Shown: one piece after another, positions 40,324-50,376 of the stretch
Layout: each line of letters begins with the position of its first letter
Numbering within the stretch: the first letter of the stretch is position 1
NCBI RefSeq assembly: GCF_025263685.1
Contig: NZ_CP092109.1
Coordinates: 2,977,001-3,041,000 of the forward strand
DNA length: 64,000 bases
From: Geoalkalibacter halelectricus
Lineage (GTDB): Bacteria; Desulfobacterota; Desulfuromonadia; Desulfuromonadales; Geoalkalibacteraceae
Reading direction: 5' to 3'
Made by a program: the position numbers and the translations under genes
Notes under the pieces: model-generated
The model's input: only the letters and a program-made list of their open reading frames with translations
Databases searched by the model: none
Told to the model about the DNA's origin: nothing

Positions 40324-41065
40324 GGCGTCCCCCTTCCTCCTGGTTGCCCTCTTTGCTCCTCTGCTCGGCCGTCAAGCCGAAACGCCGCTCCCTGCGATTG
40401 TATTCATGGAGAGCTTGGCGCAATTGATCGGGGCTGAAATCGGGCCACAGGGTTTCGGTGAAATAGAGTTCGGTGTAAGCCAGCTGCCACAGCAGAAAAT
40501 TACTGATCCGCATTTCGCCGCTGGTGCGGATGAGAAAATCAGGATCGGGCAGGCCAACGGTATCGAGTTGCGCGGCGATCCTCTGCTCGCTGATGTCCTC
40601 GGGCTCGACCTCGCCGCGCGCTGCGGCGCTCGCCAACTTGCGCATCGCGCGCGTAATTTCGTCACGCGCCCCATAGGAGAGCGCCAGGGTCAGAACCATG
40701 CCGGTCTGGCTGCGGGTGCGCTCCACGGACTCATCCAGCATGGTGGCCACCGCGCCGGGCAGCCGCCCGGTGTCGCCGATCACATTGAGACGGATACCGT
40801 GCTTGAGCATGGTTGGCACTTCGTTGCGCAGGTAAGTGGCGAGAAGCTCCATGAGAGCCTCCACCTCCTCCTCGGGCCGCCCCCAATTTTCAAAACTGAA
40901 GGCGTACAGGGTCAGCCAGGAAATGCCGAGTTTGGAACATTCCTCGACAATCCCGCGCACCACTTCGACCCCCTGCTGGTGGCCCAGGATACGCGGCAAC
41001 CCACGTTGACGCGCCCATCGACCATTGCCGTCCATTATGATCGCCAGATGCCGAGGCAAGTACAT
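40319..41065 (-). CDS. uppS: Isoprenyl transferase (di-trans,poly-cis-undecaprenyl diphosphate synthase)
   Basis: Makes the C55 lipid carrier precursor for peptidoglycan and O-antigen. The 248-residue protein has 'AIIMDGNGRWARQRGLPR' with catalytic Asp12, 'TLYAFSFENWGRP', 'LALSYGARDEI' and 'PDFLIRTSGEMRISNFLLWQLAYTELYF'. These define the cis-prenyltransferase family. It is followed by cdsA with an overlap. Confidence 0.96.
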   Translation of the reverse strand: MYLPRHLAIIMDGNGRWARQRGLPRILGHQQGVEVVRGIVEECSKLGISWLTLYAFSFENWGRPEEEVEALMELLATYLRNEVPTMLKHGIRLNVIGDTGRLPGAVATMLDESVERTRSQTGMVLTLALSYGARDEITRAMRKLASAAARGEVEPEDISEQRIAAQLDTVGLPDPDFLIRTSGEMRISNFLLWQLAYTELYFTETLWPDFSPDQLRQALHEYNRRERRFGLTAEQRSKEGNQEEGGRH

Positions 41066-41170
41066 CAGTACAACTCGTTGAAGAAATTTTTATAGCAGCC
41101 GAACAAAGGCAATAAAGCTAGCACGAAAAAAGGCGGGAGACAAGAACCTGGGCAAACACGGGGCGGGGAA

Positions 41171-41208
41171 AACAATGGGGTGCGAGACGCCATGCATCCC
41201 GCACCCCA
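41171..41208 (-). terminator. Probable intrinsic terminator after the ferredoxin gene
   Basis: TGGGGTGCG (41176-41184) pairs with CGCACCCCA (41200-41208); the minus strand continues TTGTTTT. It lies seven bases after the ferredoxin stop. Confidence 0.65.
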
Positions 41209-41214
41209 AACAGA

Positions 41215-41379
41215 TCACTCAACGATGGCGTTGACCGGGCACGCGTCGAGACAGGCGCTGCACTCGGTGCAATTGGCGGTGATGGAAAAACTCTCGCCCT
41301 TTTCGACGATGGCGCCCACGGGACAACTGTCCACGCAGGTTCCGCAGGCGATGCAATCCTGGTTGATTTTAAATGCCAT
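41215..41379 (-). CDS. Small 2[4Fe-4S] ferredoxin
   Basis: A 54-residue clostridial-type ferredoxin, a low-potential electron carrier. It has two cluster motifs: CIACGTCVDSCP (9-20) and CTECSACLDACP (37-48), each Cys-x2-Cys-x2-Cys-x3-Cys-Pro. AAGGAG lies eight bases before the ATG at 41379. It sits between frr and uppS, which are often direct neighbours, and is closed by a terminator. Supplying electrons to IspH is possible (this operon and the cmk operon make isoprenoid precursors) but unproven; the genome probably encodes several ferredoxins. Confidence 0.93.
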   Translation of the reverse strand: MAFKINQDCIACGTCVDSCPVGAIVEKGESFSITANCTECSACLDACPVNAIVE

Positions 41380-41433
41380 TTTCTACTCCTTCACGATGGA
41401 CTGACGGGCCTGTTCGGAATCCCTTCCGGCCGG

Positions 41434-41991
41434 TCAGATCTCCATGATCTCGGCTTCCTTGCCGGCAACCAGTTCGTCGACTTTCTTGACGAATTGATCG
41501 GTGAACTCCTGGACGTCCTTTTCACCGCGCTTCAGGTCGTCCTCGGAGATTTCCTTGCCTTTCTCAAGTTTTTTCAGCGCTTCATTGGCGTCGCGCCGCG
41601 CATTGCGGATGGCGATCTTGGCGTCCTCGCCCATGCGCTTGGTCAGCTTGCCCATCTCCTTGCGCCGCTCCTCGGTGAGGGGCGGGAACACGATGCGTAC
41701 CACCTGCCCGTCGGAGCTGGGGTTGAGCCCCAGATCGGATTTCTGAATGGCTTTTTCGATCTCGGAAATCAGATTCTTTTCCCATGGCTGAATGGTGATC
41801 ATACGTGGCTCGGGCACCGTCAGGGAACCGACCTGATTCAAAGGCGTGGGCGTACCGTAATAATCCACCCGGATGTCGTCAAGCAAGGCTGTCGAGGCCC
41901 GACCGGTGCGCACCTTGGTGAAGTCCTTGCGCAGGGCGTCGATGGCCTTGTCCATTCCAGCGCGGGCTTTTTTAATGATGTCATCATACAT
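41434..41991 (-). CDS. frr: Ribosome recycling factor
   Basis: With EF-G splits post-termination ribosomes. The 185-residue protein shows '[31 protein letters not shown]', '[27 protein letters not shown]' and '[28 protein letters not shown]', all typical RRF segments. It follows pyrH by six bases. Confidence 0.97.
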   Translation of the reverse strand: MYDDIIKKARAGMDKAIDALRKDFTKVRTGRASTALLDDIRVDYYGTPTPLNQVGSLTVPEPRMITIQPWEKNLISEIEKAIQKSDLGLNPSSDGQVVRIVFPPLTEERRKEMGKLTKRMGEDAKIAIRNARRDANEALKKLEKGKEISEDDLKRGEKDVQEFTDQFVKKVDELVAGKEAEIMEI

Positions 41992-41996
41992 AGAGA

Positions 41997-42746
<750 letters not shown>

Positions 42747-42751
42747 TTAAA

Positions 42752-43663
42752 TTACTTGGCCAGGGCCGCCACCTCGGCCGCGAAATCGTCAGCCTTCTTC
42801 TCGAGGCCTTCGCCAAGCTGAAAGCGAGCGAAGCCGGTCAGCTTGATTTCGGCACCGATCTGCTTGCCCAGGGCCTTGACCACCTGCTCGATCTTCTGGT
42901 CGGGATCGATCACGTAGGCCTGCTCGGTCAGACACACCTCGCCGTAAAACTTGTTGAGCTGGCCCTCGACGATTTTGGGGATGATGTTCTCGGGCTTACC
43001 GCTTTCCTTGGCTTTGGTGGCCATGATGTCGCGCTCACGCTCAAGCACATCGGCAGGCACGTCCGCACGCACCAGGAATTGAGGATTAGCAGCGGCCACG
43101 TGCATGGCGATCTGCTTGGCCAGTGCCTGAACCTCCTCGGCGTCGGCCTTCTCGGTCTGCAACTCCACCAGGGTACCGATCTTGCCGCCGCCATGAACAT
43201 AGGAAGCGACCACGCCTGGAGCGGCCTCGAAACGCTCGAAGCGGCGAATGTTCATGTTTTCACCGATGGTGGCGATCTGGTGGGTCAGCTCCTCGCCCAC
43301 GTTGCGGCCGGTGCCGGGGAAAGCCAGGGCCTTGAGCGCCTCGACATCGGCAGGAGCCTCGCCCAGCACCACCTCGGCGACGCCGGCGACAAACTTCTGA
43401 AAAGCATCGTTTTTCGCCACGAAGTCGGTTTCGGCATTGACCTCAACCAGAACCCCGCGCGAACCCTCGCCGGCGGCCGCGATCAGACCCTCGGCGGCAA
43501 CCCGGCCGGATTTCTTCGCCGCGGCGGACAGGCCTTTCTTGCGCAGCAAATCGACCGCTTCTTCCATATTACCACCGGCCTCGGTCAGGGCCTTCTTGCA
43601 ATCCATCATGCCGGCACCGGTTTTGTCGCGCAGTTCGGCAACCATCGAAGCAGTAATACTCAC
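42752..43663 (-). CDS. tsf: Elongation factor Ts
   Basis: Guanine-nucleotide exchange factor for EF-Tu. The N-terminal module '[38 protein letters not shown]' and the core '[18 protein letters not shown]' with the TDFV motif are clear. At 303 residues it is of the long, two-subdomain type. Translation starts at GTG (43663), eight bases after GGGAGG; an in-frame ATG six codons later is less well placed. Confidence 0.96.
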   Translation of the reverse strand: MSITASMVAELRDKTGAGMMDCKKALTEAGGNMEEAVDLLRKKGLSAAAKKSGRVAAEGLIAAAGEGSRGVLVEVNAETDFVAKNDAFQKFVAGVAEVVLGEAPADVEALKALAFPGTGRNVGEELTHQIATIGENMNIRRFERFEAAPGVVASYVHGGGKIGTLVELQTEKADAEEVQALAKQIAMHVAAANPQFLVRADVPADVLERERDIMATKAKESGKPENIIPKIVEGQLNKFYGEVCLTEQAYVIDPDQKIEQVVKALGKQIGAEIKLTGFARFQLGEGLEKKADDFAAEVAALAK

Positions 43664-43734
43664 GGGTCAACCTCCCAATCGTGGACGGACCAAGCCGTCG
43701 GAAATGTGTGTGGAAATACAGTTGCGATAGGATG

Positions 43735-43771
43735 GCAAAGGGCGGTTTCCTGTGCAGGAACCGCCCTTTGC
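43735..43771 (-). terminator. Hairpin between rpsB and tsf (weak terminator/attenuator)
   Basis: GCAAAGGGCGG (43735-43745) pairs with CCGCCCTTTGC (43761-43771) and inner CCTG/CAGG extends it. Only TTTGCC follows on the minus strand, so partial termination between S2 and EF-Ts is likely. Confidence 0.5.
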
Positions 43772-43793
43772 ATAAACCTCACAGAACAACGGA

Positions 43794-44591
43794 TCAGGCC
43801 TGGGCGGCAGGTTCCGCGCCGACTTCGGCGGCGCCGGCCTCAACCGCGTCGACCTTCTCGGCCGCCTCGGCATCCGCGCCTTCGGCCTCGCTACGCAGCA
43901 CGACCTCGCGGGCCTGGGTGCCTTCGACGCAGGCGTCCGCCATGCGCGCCGCGAACAGGCGGATGGCGCGAATGGCGTCGTCATTGCCGGGGATGATGTA
44001 ATCAATATCGTCGGGATCGCAGTTGGTGTCGACCACGGCCACCACGGGAATACCGAGCTTGCGGGCTTCCTTAACCGCGATGTGCTCCTTCTTGGGGTCG
44101 ATCACGAACAGCGCGCCGGGCGGCTTGGTCATGGCCTTGATGCCGCCGAGGCTCTTCTCGAGTTTGGCTCTTTCACGCTCGAGCTGCAGCACTTCTTTCT
44201 TGGTCAGCAGGTCGTAGGTGCCGTCCTCGGCCATGGTTTCGATTTTCTTGAGCCGGTCGATGCTGCCCTTGATGGTGACGAAATTGGTGAGCATGCCGCC
44301 GAGCCAACGGTTATTGACGAAATACTGGCCGGCGCGCTGGGCTTCTTCCTGAATGGCGTCCTGCGCCTGCTTCTTGGTGCCGACGAACAAGACCTTGTCG
44401 CCATTTTGGACAGTCTCGGCAAGAAAGCTGTAAGCCGTCTTGAAATAGCGAACGGTCTTTTGCAGGTCGATGATGTAGATGCCGTTGCGCGCCCCGAAAA
44501 TGTAGGGCTTCATTTTCGGATTCCAACGACGGGTCTGGTGTCCGAAATGCACACCGGCTTCAAGAAGCTGCTTCATGCTGATCTGGGCCAT
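43794..44591 (-). CDS. rpsB: 30S ribosomal protein S2
   Basis: Small-subunit protein needed for S1 docking. The 265-residue protein has '[41 protein letters not shown]', the KH-like region '[16 protein letters not shown]', and '[26 protein letters not shown]'. The C-terminus is extended by an Ala/Glu-rich tail, a common variable feature. Start preceded by AAGGAGAAAA. Confidence 0.97.
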   Translation of the reverse strand: MAQISMKQLLEAGVHFGHQTRRWNPKMKPYIFGARNGIYIIDLQKTVRYFKTAYSFLAETVQNGDKVLFVGTKKQAQDAIQEEAQRAGQYFVNNRWLGGMLTNFVTIKGSIDRLKKIETMAEDGTYDLLTKKEVLQLERERAKLEKSLGGIKAMTKPPGALFVIDPKKEHIAVKEARKLGIPVVAVVDTNCDPDDIDYIIPGNDDAIRAIRLFAARMADACVEGTQAREVVLRSEAEGADAEAAEKVDAVEAGAAEVGAEPAAQA

Positions 44592-44690
44592 TTTTTTCTC
44601 CTTCGCGGGTTGTTTGCCTCCGTCCCCTTGCCATGCTTTTCGTCACCGATGCGTCATCGGCACCCACGCAAACCTTCCGGGGACGTGCGT
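44592..44690 (-). promoter_or_regulatory. Structured rpsB mRNA leader (possible S2 autoregulatory element)
   Basis: CGTCCCC (44621-44627) pairs with GGGGACG (44679-44685) and a perfect CCGATG/CATCGG hairpin (44646-44660) lies within. S2 represses its own mRNA in E. coli, so the fold could be the target; I cannot match a specific consensus. Confidence 0.35.
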
Positions 44691-44787
44691 TTTGAATAAC
44701 CACGAGTCTATAGCACGCCATACGCGCCAAGGGCAAGAGGAAAATAACCTATTTGCCGGTTTACATTCCGCCGGGAACTCGATTAAT

Positions 44788-45984
44788 ATGGCTCGCGCCA
44801 TGCTCTTCGCCCGCCGTCATCTCTATATCCTCAGGGAAACCCTCGCCCCCTTCATTCTGGGGGTGGCGATTTTCACCTTTGTTCTGCTCATGGGGCGGCT
44901 GTTGCGTCTAGTTGAGCTGGTTTTGAACAAAGGCGTTCCCCTTGCCGACATCCTCAAGCTGTTTGCCTATCTGCTGCCTTCCTTTCTGGTCCTCACCCTG
45001 CCCTTGGCTTTCTTGCTCGCCGTGCTGCTCGGTTTTGGCCGTCTTTCGGCCGATGCCGAGGTCGTGGCCCTGAAATCTTCCGGGGTAAGCCTCTACGACA
45101 TGGCCAGGCCGGTCCTGGTTCTGGCGCTGGCTGTTTCCCTGCTGACCGCCCTGCTGACCTTTTACGCCGAGCCGCAAGGTAAGCGTGCATTTCGCGACCA
45201 GGTTTTCGAAATCGCCCATGCCCGTGCCACGGTCGGCGTCGAGCCACGCATTTTCAACGACGAGTTTGACGGATTGGTCCTTTACGCCAACAGCATTGAT
45301 GATCGCAGCGGCCTGATGCAGGGACTGTTCATCTCCGACGAGCGGATCGGCCGCGAGCCGGCCGTTATCCTGGCGCGCAGCGGGCGTGCCATCTCCGACC
45401 CCCAGGCGCTGACTCTCACACTGCGCCTGCAGCAGGGCGCCATCCATCGCCTCCAGGACCGCAGAGGCGAGAGTGTCTACCAGATTGTTGAATTCGACAA
45501 CTACGACATTCAACTCGATCTCGGCCGGGAGCTGCGCAATTTCCGCGAGCGTCAGAAGCGCGAAAGCGAGATGTCCCTGGCCGAATTGGGCCAGGCCATC
45601 GCCCACGCCGATGCCGAGGAGAAGCGCAAATACCTGGTGGAGCGCCATCAGCGCCTGGTCATGCCCCTGGCCCCAGTGCTTTTTGCCCTGATCGGCATCC
45701 CCCTGGGCATTCAATCGCAGCGCTCCAGCCGCGGCGGCGGTTTTGCCTTGGCACTGGCGGTCTTTCTCGCCTACTACTTGGTATTTTCCTTCGCCGAAAC
45801 TCTGGGGCACGAGGGATTGGTTCCCCCTGCCGCGGCCATGTGGCTGCCCAACCTGGTGTTTCTGGCGGCGGGCATCGCCCTGCTGCGGATGACCGCGCGG
45901 GAAAAACGACTCGCGCTCTTCGACCGCCTGGATGATTGGGGGCGCGCCCTGGCCCGACGCTGGCGCAACCGGAGGCTGAAGTGA
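44788..45984 (+). CDS. lptF: LPS export ABC transporter permease LptF
   Basis: Inner-membrane permease of the LptB2FG complex that extracts lipopolysaccharide. The 398-residue protein has an N-terminal helix pair ('YILRETLAPFILGVAIFTFVLLMGRLL'), a periplasmic beta-jellyroll and three C-terminal helices ('LVMPLAPVLFALIGIPLGIQSQRSSRGGGFALAL'). The ATG at 44788 was chosen because the longer open frame upstream runs antisense through rpsB. The stop overlaps lptG by four bases. LptB is encoded at 63394 onward. Confidence 0.93.
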   Translation: MARAMLFARRHLYILRETLAPFILGVAIFTFVLLMGRLLRLVELVLNKGVPLADILKLFAYLLPSFLVLTLPLAFLLAVLLGFGRLSADAEVVALKSSGVSLYDMARPVLVLALAVSLLTALLTFYAEPQGKRAFRDQVFEIAHARATVGVEPRIFNDEFDGLVLYANSIDDRSGLMQGLFISDERIGREPAVILARSGRAISDPQALTLTLRLQQGAIHRLQDRRGESVYQIVEFDNYDIQLDLGRELRNFRERQKRESEMSLAELGQAIAHADAEEKRKYLVERHQRLVMPLAPVLFALIGIPLGIQSQRSSRGGGFALALAVFLAYYLVFSFAETLGHEGLVPPAAAMWLPNLVFLAAGIALLRMTAREKRLALFDRLDDWGRALARRWRNRRLK

Positions 45985-47066
45985 AACTCATCGACCGCTA
46001 CATCCTGCGGCGCTTTTTCCATGTCTTCGGCCTTTCCCTGGCGGCCTTCGTGGGTCTGTACCTGCTGGTCGATTTTTTCGAAAAAGTCGACAACCTGCTG
46101 GAGCAGGGCGCGCCTTTGGGCCTTTACCTCGCCTACTTTTCCGCCAAGGTGCCCCTCATCACGGTGCAGGTCGCGCCCATGGCGGTTCTCATGGGTGCGT
46201 TCATGGCCATCGGCGGGCTCTCGCGCACCAGCGAGCTGACCGCTTTGTGGGCCGGCGGAATCAGTTTGCCGCGCATCGCAGGGCCGCTGCTGGGCACGGC
46301 CGGTTTCATTTCATTGCTCCTGCTGCTGCTCGGCGAACTCGTGGTGCCCTGGAGCATCCGCACCACCAATGAAATCTGGGAAACACGCGTGCACGGCCGA
46401 CCGACCCTGGTATATAAACTTGACCGCCTGTGGCTGCGCGACGGCGAACAAATCATCAACGTGCGCCTGGTGCAGCCCGAGGACAACCTGCTGCAAGGGG
46501 TTTCCCTGTTTCGTTTCGACGAGGACTTTCGCTTGGTCGAACGCATCGAGGCGCCCCACGCCGAGCATATCGGGGAATCCTGGCAGGCCGCCGAGTTGCA
46601 GCACTTTCGCTTTGCGCCCGGCAGCGGGCAATTGCTCTCCGCCGACCGACTGCGCGAGATGCCCCTGCCCTTGACGCGGGCCCCGGAGGATTTCCGTGGT
46701 GCACAGGTCGCGGCGGAAGAGCTAAATTTTCGTCAACTCCGGCAGCGTGCCACGGTGTTGCGTGGCGAGGGCTACGACCCACGGCGGTTCATCGTGGATA
46801 TGCACAACCGCCTTGCGACTCCCTTCGCCACCCTGATCATGGCCTTCATCGGCATCCCCTTTGCCCTGCAAAAAGGCCGCAACAGTCGTATCGCCCTGGG
46901 GATCGCGATTACCGTCGCCATCGGCTTCAGCTATCACATGCTGCACGCGGTCAGCATGGCCATGGGCTATGCGGGGATACTGCCGCCCTTGGTCTCCGCC
47001 TGGAGCGTCAATCTGCTGTTTGTGCTCCTCGGCACCTACCTGCTGCTGGCCGAGCGGGCCAATTGA
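45981..47066 (+). CDS. lptG: LPS export ABC transporter permease LptG
   Basis: Second permease of LptB2FG. It starts at GTG (45981) overlapping the lptF stop (GTGA), with GGAGG six bases upstream, and has 361 residues. The N-terminus 'KLIDRYILRRFFHVFGLSLAAFVGLYLLVDFFEKVDNLL' and the C-terminal 'RLATPFATLIMAFIGIPFALQKGRNSRIALGIAI' are the family pattern, flanking a periplasmic domain. Confidence 0.94.
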   Translation: MKLIDRYILRRFFHVFGLSLAAFVGLYLLVDFFEKVDNLLEQGAPLGLYLAYFSAKVPLITVQVAPMAVLMGAFMAIGGLSRTSELTALWAGGISLPRIAGPLLGTAGFISLLLLLLGELVVPWSIRTTNEIWETRVHGRPTLVYKLDRLWLRDGEQIINVRLVQPEDNLLQGVSLFRFDEDFRLVERIEAPHAEHIGESWQAAELQHFRFAPGSGQLLSADRLREMPLPLTRAPEDFRGAQVAAEELNFRQLRQRATVLRGEGYDPRRFIVDMHNRLATPFATLIMAFIGIPFALQKGRNSRIALGIAITVAIGFSYHMLHAVSMAMGYAGILPPLVSAWSVNLLFVLLGTYLLLAERAN

Positions 47067-47151
47067 TTCCCGGCGTCGCCCTTGAGATCCCCCGGAACCC
47101 TGGTTTATTTTTCTTAGAAGGATTTCAAGCTCTCAATAGGGGGGTGCGTCC

Positions 47152-48006
47152 ATGAGAAAAATTCTGCTTACCTTTTGCGTTCTGCTGTGCTGCGCCCTGT
47201 GGAGTGCCACGGCAGCGGCCCTGGAAATTCGCTCCCTCTCACCGTCCACCGGCGAGCCCGGCGCTCGGGTCGCCATGACCGGCGGCCCCTTTGCGCCCGC
47301 GGTCGAGATCCTGTTCGGTAGCGAGGTTCTCATCCCGGACCAGCACGAGGAATCCCGCCTTGTTTTCACCATCCCGGCACTTCCCGAGGGGGATTACCTG
47401 GTACTTTTGCGCCATGGCGAGGATACCTCGCCGACCGGCTTCACGTTCCGCCTGGTGGAGCCTGCTCCCTGGATCGGCTCCATCAGCCCCACGCAACTCG
47501 ATGAATGCACCTTTGAGGAGGAGCGTCGGGTGGTAATCAGCGGCCGCAATTTTCAGACCGGCGCCCAGGTGCTGGTCAACCAGGCGGCCGTACCCGTGGA
47601 TGCAGTGGGATCCGAAGAGATCACTTTTAAATTCCCCCCCCTGACCAGCGGCATGCACCGCGTCCAGGTGGTCAATCCCAGCGGCAAGATCTCCCTGGCC
47701 CACGGCCTGCAAATCAGCAACATTCCCGAAATCCAATCGGTGAGCATCGGCGCCGACCAGGTCAATTTTTACGAGGTCGTCATCAACGGAAAAAACTTCC
47801 AGTTCAATTCCCGTCTGCTGGTCAACGGCGAAGTGGTGCGCGGCGCGGCCGCCATACGCCCCAGCACCGAGTTTGTCCAGGTGGTCGACTGCCGCACCCT
47901 GCGCTACACCCGCTATCCCGTGAGCCGTGAGCCGCGCCAGGTCAATTTGCAAATCGTCAATCCCGGCGGCGAACAAAGCGCGGTTTACACCGCGACCATC
48001 CCTTAG
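47152..48006 (+). CDS. Exported IPT/TIG-domain protein
   Basis: Function unknown. A Sec signal peptide (about residues 1-22, ending 'TAAA') is followed by three immunoglobulin-like IPT/TIG modules: about 24-100 ('IRSLSPSTGEPGARVAMTG'), 108-190 ('IGSISPTQLDECTFEEERRVVISGRNF') and 192-284 ('IQSVSIGADQVNFYEVVINGKNF'). No other domain is present in the 284 residues. IPT/TIG modules often bind carbohydrate or protein partners at the cell surface. It follows lptFG by 85 bp and ends at a shared terminator. A role near the LPS machinery would be guesswork. Confidence 0.8.
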   Translation: MRKILLTFCVLLCCALWSATAAALEIRSLSPSTGEPGARVAMTGGPFAPAVEILFGSEVLIPDQHEESRLVFTIPALPEGDYLVLLRHGEDTSPTGFTFRLVEPAPWIGSISPTQLDECTFEEERRVVISGRNFQTGAQVLVNQAAVPVDAVGSEEITFKFPPLTSGMHRVQVVNPSGKISLAHGLQISNIPEIQSVSIGADQVNFYEVVINGKNFQFNSRLLVNGEVVRGAAAIRPSTEFVQVVDCRTLRYTRYPVSREPRQVNLQIVNPGGEQSAVYTATIP

Positions 48007-48023
48007 CCGCCCGCCGGCCTTTT

Positions 48024-48063
48024 ACGCAAAAAAGCCCTGTGGAACGACAGGGCTTTTTTGCGT
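48024..48063 (+). terminator. Bidirectional intrinsic terminator
   Basis: ACGCAAAAAAGCCCTGT (48024-48040) is the exact complement of ACAGGGCTTTTTTGCGT (48047-48063). It closes the plus-strand lptFG-IPT unit and the minus-strand ahcY. Confidence 0.93.
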
Positions 48064-48085
48064 GGACGCTTATTGTTTTCCAGAA

Positions 48086-49495
48086 TCAATAGCGATAGTG
48101 ATCGCTTTTGTACGGCCCCTCCTTGGGGACGCCGATATAGGCCGCCTGCTGGTCGGTCAGCTCGGTGAGCATGGCGCCGAGCTTGGTGAGTTGCAGGCGC
48201 GCGACCTTCTCATCGAGGTGTTTGGGCAGGATGTAAACTCCCACGGGATACTGCGCGGGATTGGTCCACAGCTCGATTTGCGCCAGCACCTGATTGGCGA
48301 AGGAGGAACTCATGACGTAGCTGGGATGCCCGGTGGCGCAGCCCAGATTGACCAGCCGCCCCTCGGCCAGCAGGATGATGCGCTTGCCGTCGGGGAAGAT
48401 GATGTGGTCGACCTGGGGTTTGATGTTCTCCCAGGTATGGCGGCGCAGGGCCGCCACTTCGATTTCATTATCGAAGTGACCGATGTTGCAGACGATGGCG
48501 TTGTTCTTCATGGCGGCCATGTGGTCATGGGTGATGACGTTGATGTTGCCGGTGGTGGTGACGAAGATATCGGCCTTGTCGCAGGCATATTCCATGGTCA
48601 CGACCTTGTAGCCCTCCATGGCCGCCTGCAGGGCGCAGATGGGATCGATCTCGGTGACCCACACCTGGGCCTGTAAGCCGCGCATCGCCTGGGCGCAGCC
48701 CTTGCCGACCTCGCCGTAACCGCAGATCACCGCCACCTTGCCGGCGATCATGACGTCGGTGGCCCGCTTGATGCCGTCCACCAGCGACTCACGGCACCCG
48801 TAGATGTTGTCGAACTTGGACTTGGTCACCGAGTCGTTGACGTTGATGGCGGGGAACTTAAGCCGCCCCTCGTTGTGCATCTGGTAGAGGCGATGTACGC
48901 CGGTGGTGGTCTCTTCGGTCACACCGCGAATATTGTCGGCCACGCGGGCATACCACTGGGGATCGCCGGCGAGGCGCTTGCGGATGGCGGCAAACAGATA
49001 CTCTTCTTCCTCGCAGGTAGGATTGGCGATCAAGGAGGAGTCGCTCGCCGCGCGGCTGCCGAGATGCAGCAACAAGGTGGCGTCGCCGCCGTCGTCGAGA
49101 ATCATGTTGGCGCTCTCGCCGTTGGGCCACTCGAAAATACGGTGGGTGTAATCCCAATATTCCTCTAGAGTCTCGCCCTTGTAGGCAAACACCGGGATGC
49201 CGGCGGCGGCAATGGCGGCGGCGGCATGGTCCTGGGTGGAGAAGATGTTGCACGAGGCCCAGCGCACCTCGGCGCCAAGGGCGGTGAGTGTCTCGATGAG
49301 GACCGCGGTCTGGATGGTCATGTGCAACGAACCGGCGATGCGCGCACCCTTAAGCGGCTTGGCCGCGGCGTATTCCTCGCGAATAGCCATCAGCCCAGGC
49401 ATTTCGGTCTCGGCGATGTTCATTTCCTTGCGGCCCCATTCGGCGAGCTCCAGATCTTTGACGACAAAATCCCCGGGGGAAGTAGGCATTTCCAT
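48086..49495 (-). CDS. ahcY: Adenosylhomocysteinase
   Basis: Hydrolyses S-adenosylhomocysteine to homocysteine and adenosine, completing the methyl cycle with MetK. The NAD-binding '[15 protein letters not shown]' and the catalytic region '[21 protein letters not shown]' are intact, as is the C-terminal '[10 protein letters not shown]'. Several ATGs are possible; 49495 is ten bases after AAGGAG and gives 469 residues, matching the family. Confidence 0.95.
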   Translation of the reverse strand: MEMPTSPGDFVVKDLELAEWGRKEMNIAETEMPGLMAIREEYAAAKPLKGARIAGSLHMTIQTAVLIETLTALGAEVRWASCNIFSTQDHAAAAIAAAGIPVFAYKGETLEEYWDYTHRIFEWPNGESANMILDDGGDATLLLHLGSRAASDSSLIANPTCEEEEYLFAAIRKRLAGDPQWYARVADNIRGVTEETTTGVHRLYQMHNEGRLKFPAINVNDSVTKSKFDNIYGCRESLVDGIKRATDVMIAGKVAVICGYGEVGKGCAQAMRGLQAQVWVTEIDPICALQAAMEGYKVVTMEYACDKADIFVTTTGNINVITHDHMAAMKNNAIVCNIGHFDNEIEVAALRRHTWENIKPQVDHIIFPDGKRIILLAEGRLVNLGCATGHPSYVMSSSFANQVLAQIELWTNPAQYPVGVYILPKHLDEKVARLQLTKLGAMLTELTDQQAAYIGVPKEGPYKSDHYRY

Positions 49496-49542
49496 GGATG
49501 ACATTCTCCTTGATTGATAATTCTCTGAGATGGATGCAAACA

Positions 49543-49574
49543 GCCTTTTGCCGTCGCCGGGGACGACAAAAGGC
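49543..49574 (-). promoter_or_regulatory. Hairpin in the ahcY leader
   Basis: GCCTTTTG (49543-49550) pairs with CAAAAGGC (49567-49574), with further pairing of CGTCG/CGACG inside. It lies about 50 bases before the start codon with no T-run. I could not fit it to the SAH riboswitch consensus. Confidence 0.35.
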
Positions 49575-49641
49575 CCGTTCAGACACGTCTGGCGCACGCT
49601 CAGGTTGAGGCGCGTCAAGGCTTATTAGACCAAGTAAAATC

Positions 49642-50376
49642 CTACAAAGCAAAGCTGCGGGTGTAGACTTCGCCGGAATCGACATCCAGCATCTGCAAGC
49701 GCAGTTGCCGCGGTTGTCCTGCCTCGGCGGGGAAGAACAAAAAGCCACGCCCCAGGAATCCAGGGCCCACCGGGCGATTGCGCAGCTCCTTGTTGCTCAG
49801 ATCCCGCGCGATGGCGCGACCGGCCTCATCGCTGCCGAGTTCATGGGCCCCGCCGATCACCGCGCCGCCGGCACCGCCCAGGGCGGCCCCTTTACCGGCC
49901 GCCGACGCGACGTTTTCACCCGAGACGATGCCGATGGCCGCACCGACCAGTGCGCCGCCGGCGGCCCCAAGCATGCCGCCGCGCCCGGCACCCCGACCGA
50001 TGCGGGCGTATTCATCGCTTTTTTCAACCCGTTCGTAGGCCGCGCGGCTATCGAGAATGTTCCACATATAGCCCTCATCGTCGATGAGGAAGGTCTGCTC
50101 CGGCACGATGCGTAGGGCGCTGCCACCCTGGTTGTCGATCACCACCTGCACCGGTTGGATGCCGGCGCCGATGATATCGAAGCCAAATGCGGAACGGGCG
50201 GCATTTCTATCCCGGTAGGACTCCGCGGCCACCTGGGCGCCGCCGATCACCTGCATGTTGGGATTGGCGCTGGGCACCCGAAAGCCGACCTCTTGGCTTT
50301 TGTATGGCGTACACCCGGTGGCCGCAAAGACCAGGGCGAATAACAATATCCAGGATTTTTTGATCAGCTTTCTCAT
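49642..50376 (-). CDS. Glycine-zipper outer-membrane-type lipoprotein
   Basis: Function unknown. The 244-residue protein has a lipoprotein signal (residues 1-21, lipobox ATGC) and a glycine-zipper hairpin at about 125-180, rich in GAAGGALVGAAIG and GAGGAVIGGA repeats, which can insert into or span membranes. The C-terminal 'DSGEVYTRSFAL' is conserved-looking. The ATG at 50376 has GGAGG eight bases upstream; the longer frame upstream lacks a signal. It stands between the glycosyltransferase and ahcY. Confidence 0.78.
   Translation of the reverse strand: MRKLIKKSWILLFALVFAATGCTPYKSQEVGFRVPSANPNMQVIGGAQVAAESYRDRNAARSAFGFDIIGAGIQPVQVVIDNQGGSALRIVPEQTFLIDDEGYMWNILDSRAAYERVEKSDEYARIGRGAGRGGMLGAAGGALVGAAIGIVSGENVASAAGKGAALGGAGGAVIGGAHELGSDEAGRAIARDLSNKELRNRPVGPGFLGRGFLFFPAEAGQPRQLRLQMLDVDSGEVYTRSFAL

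Noticed and set aside
49496-49641. SAH riboswitch upstream of ahcY
   Set aside because: The region contains some GC-rich words but not the ordered core stems and pseudoknot of the known class.
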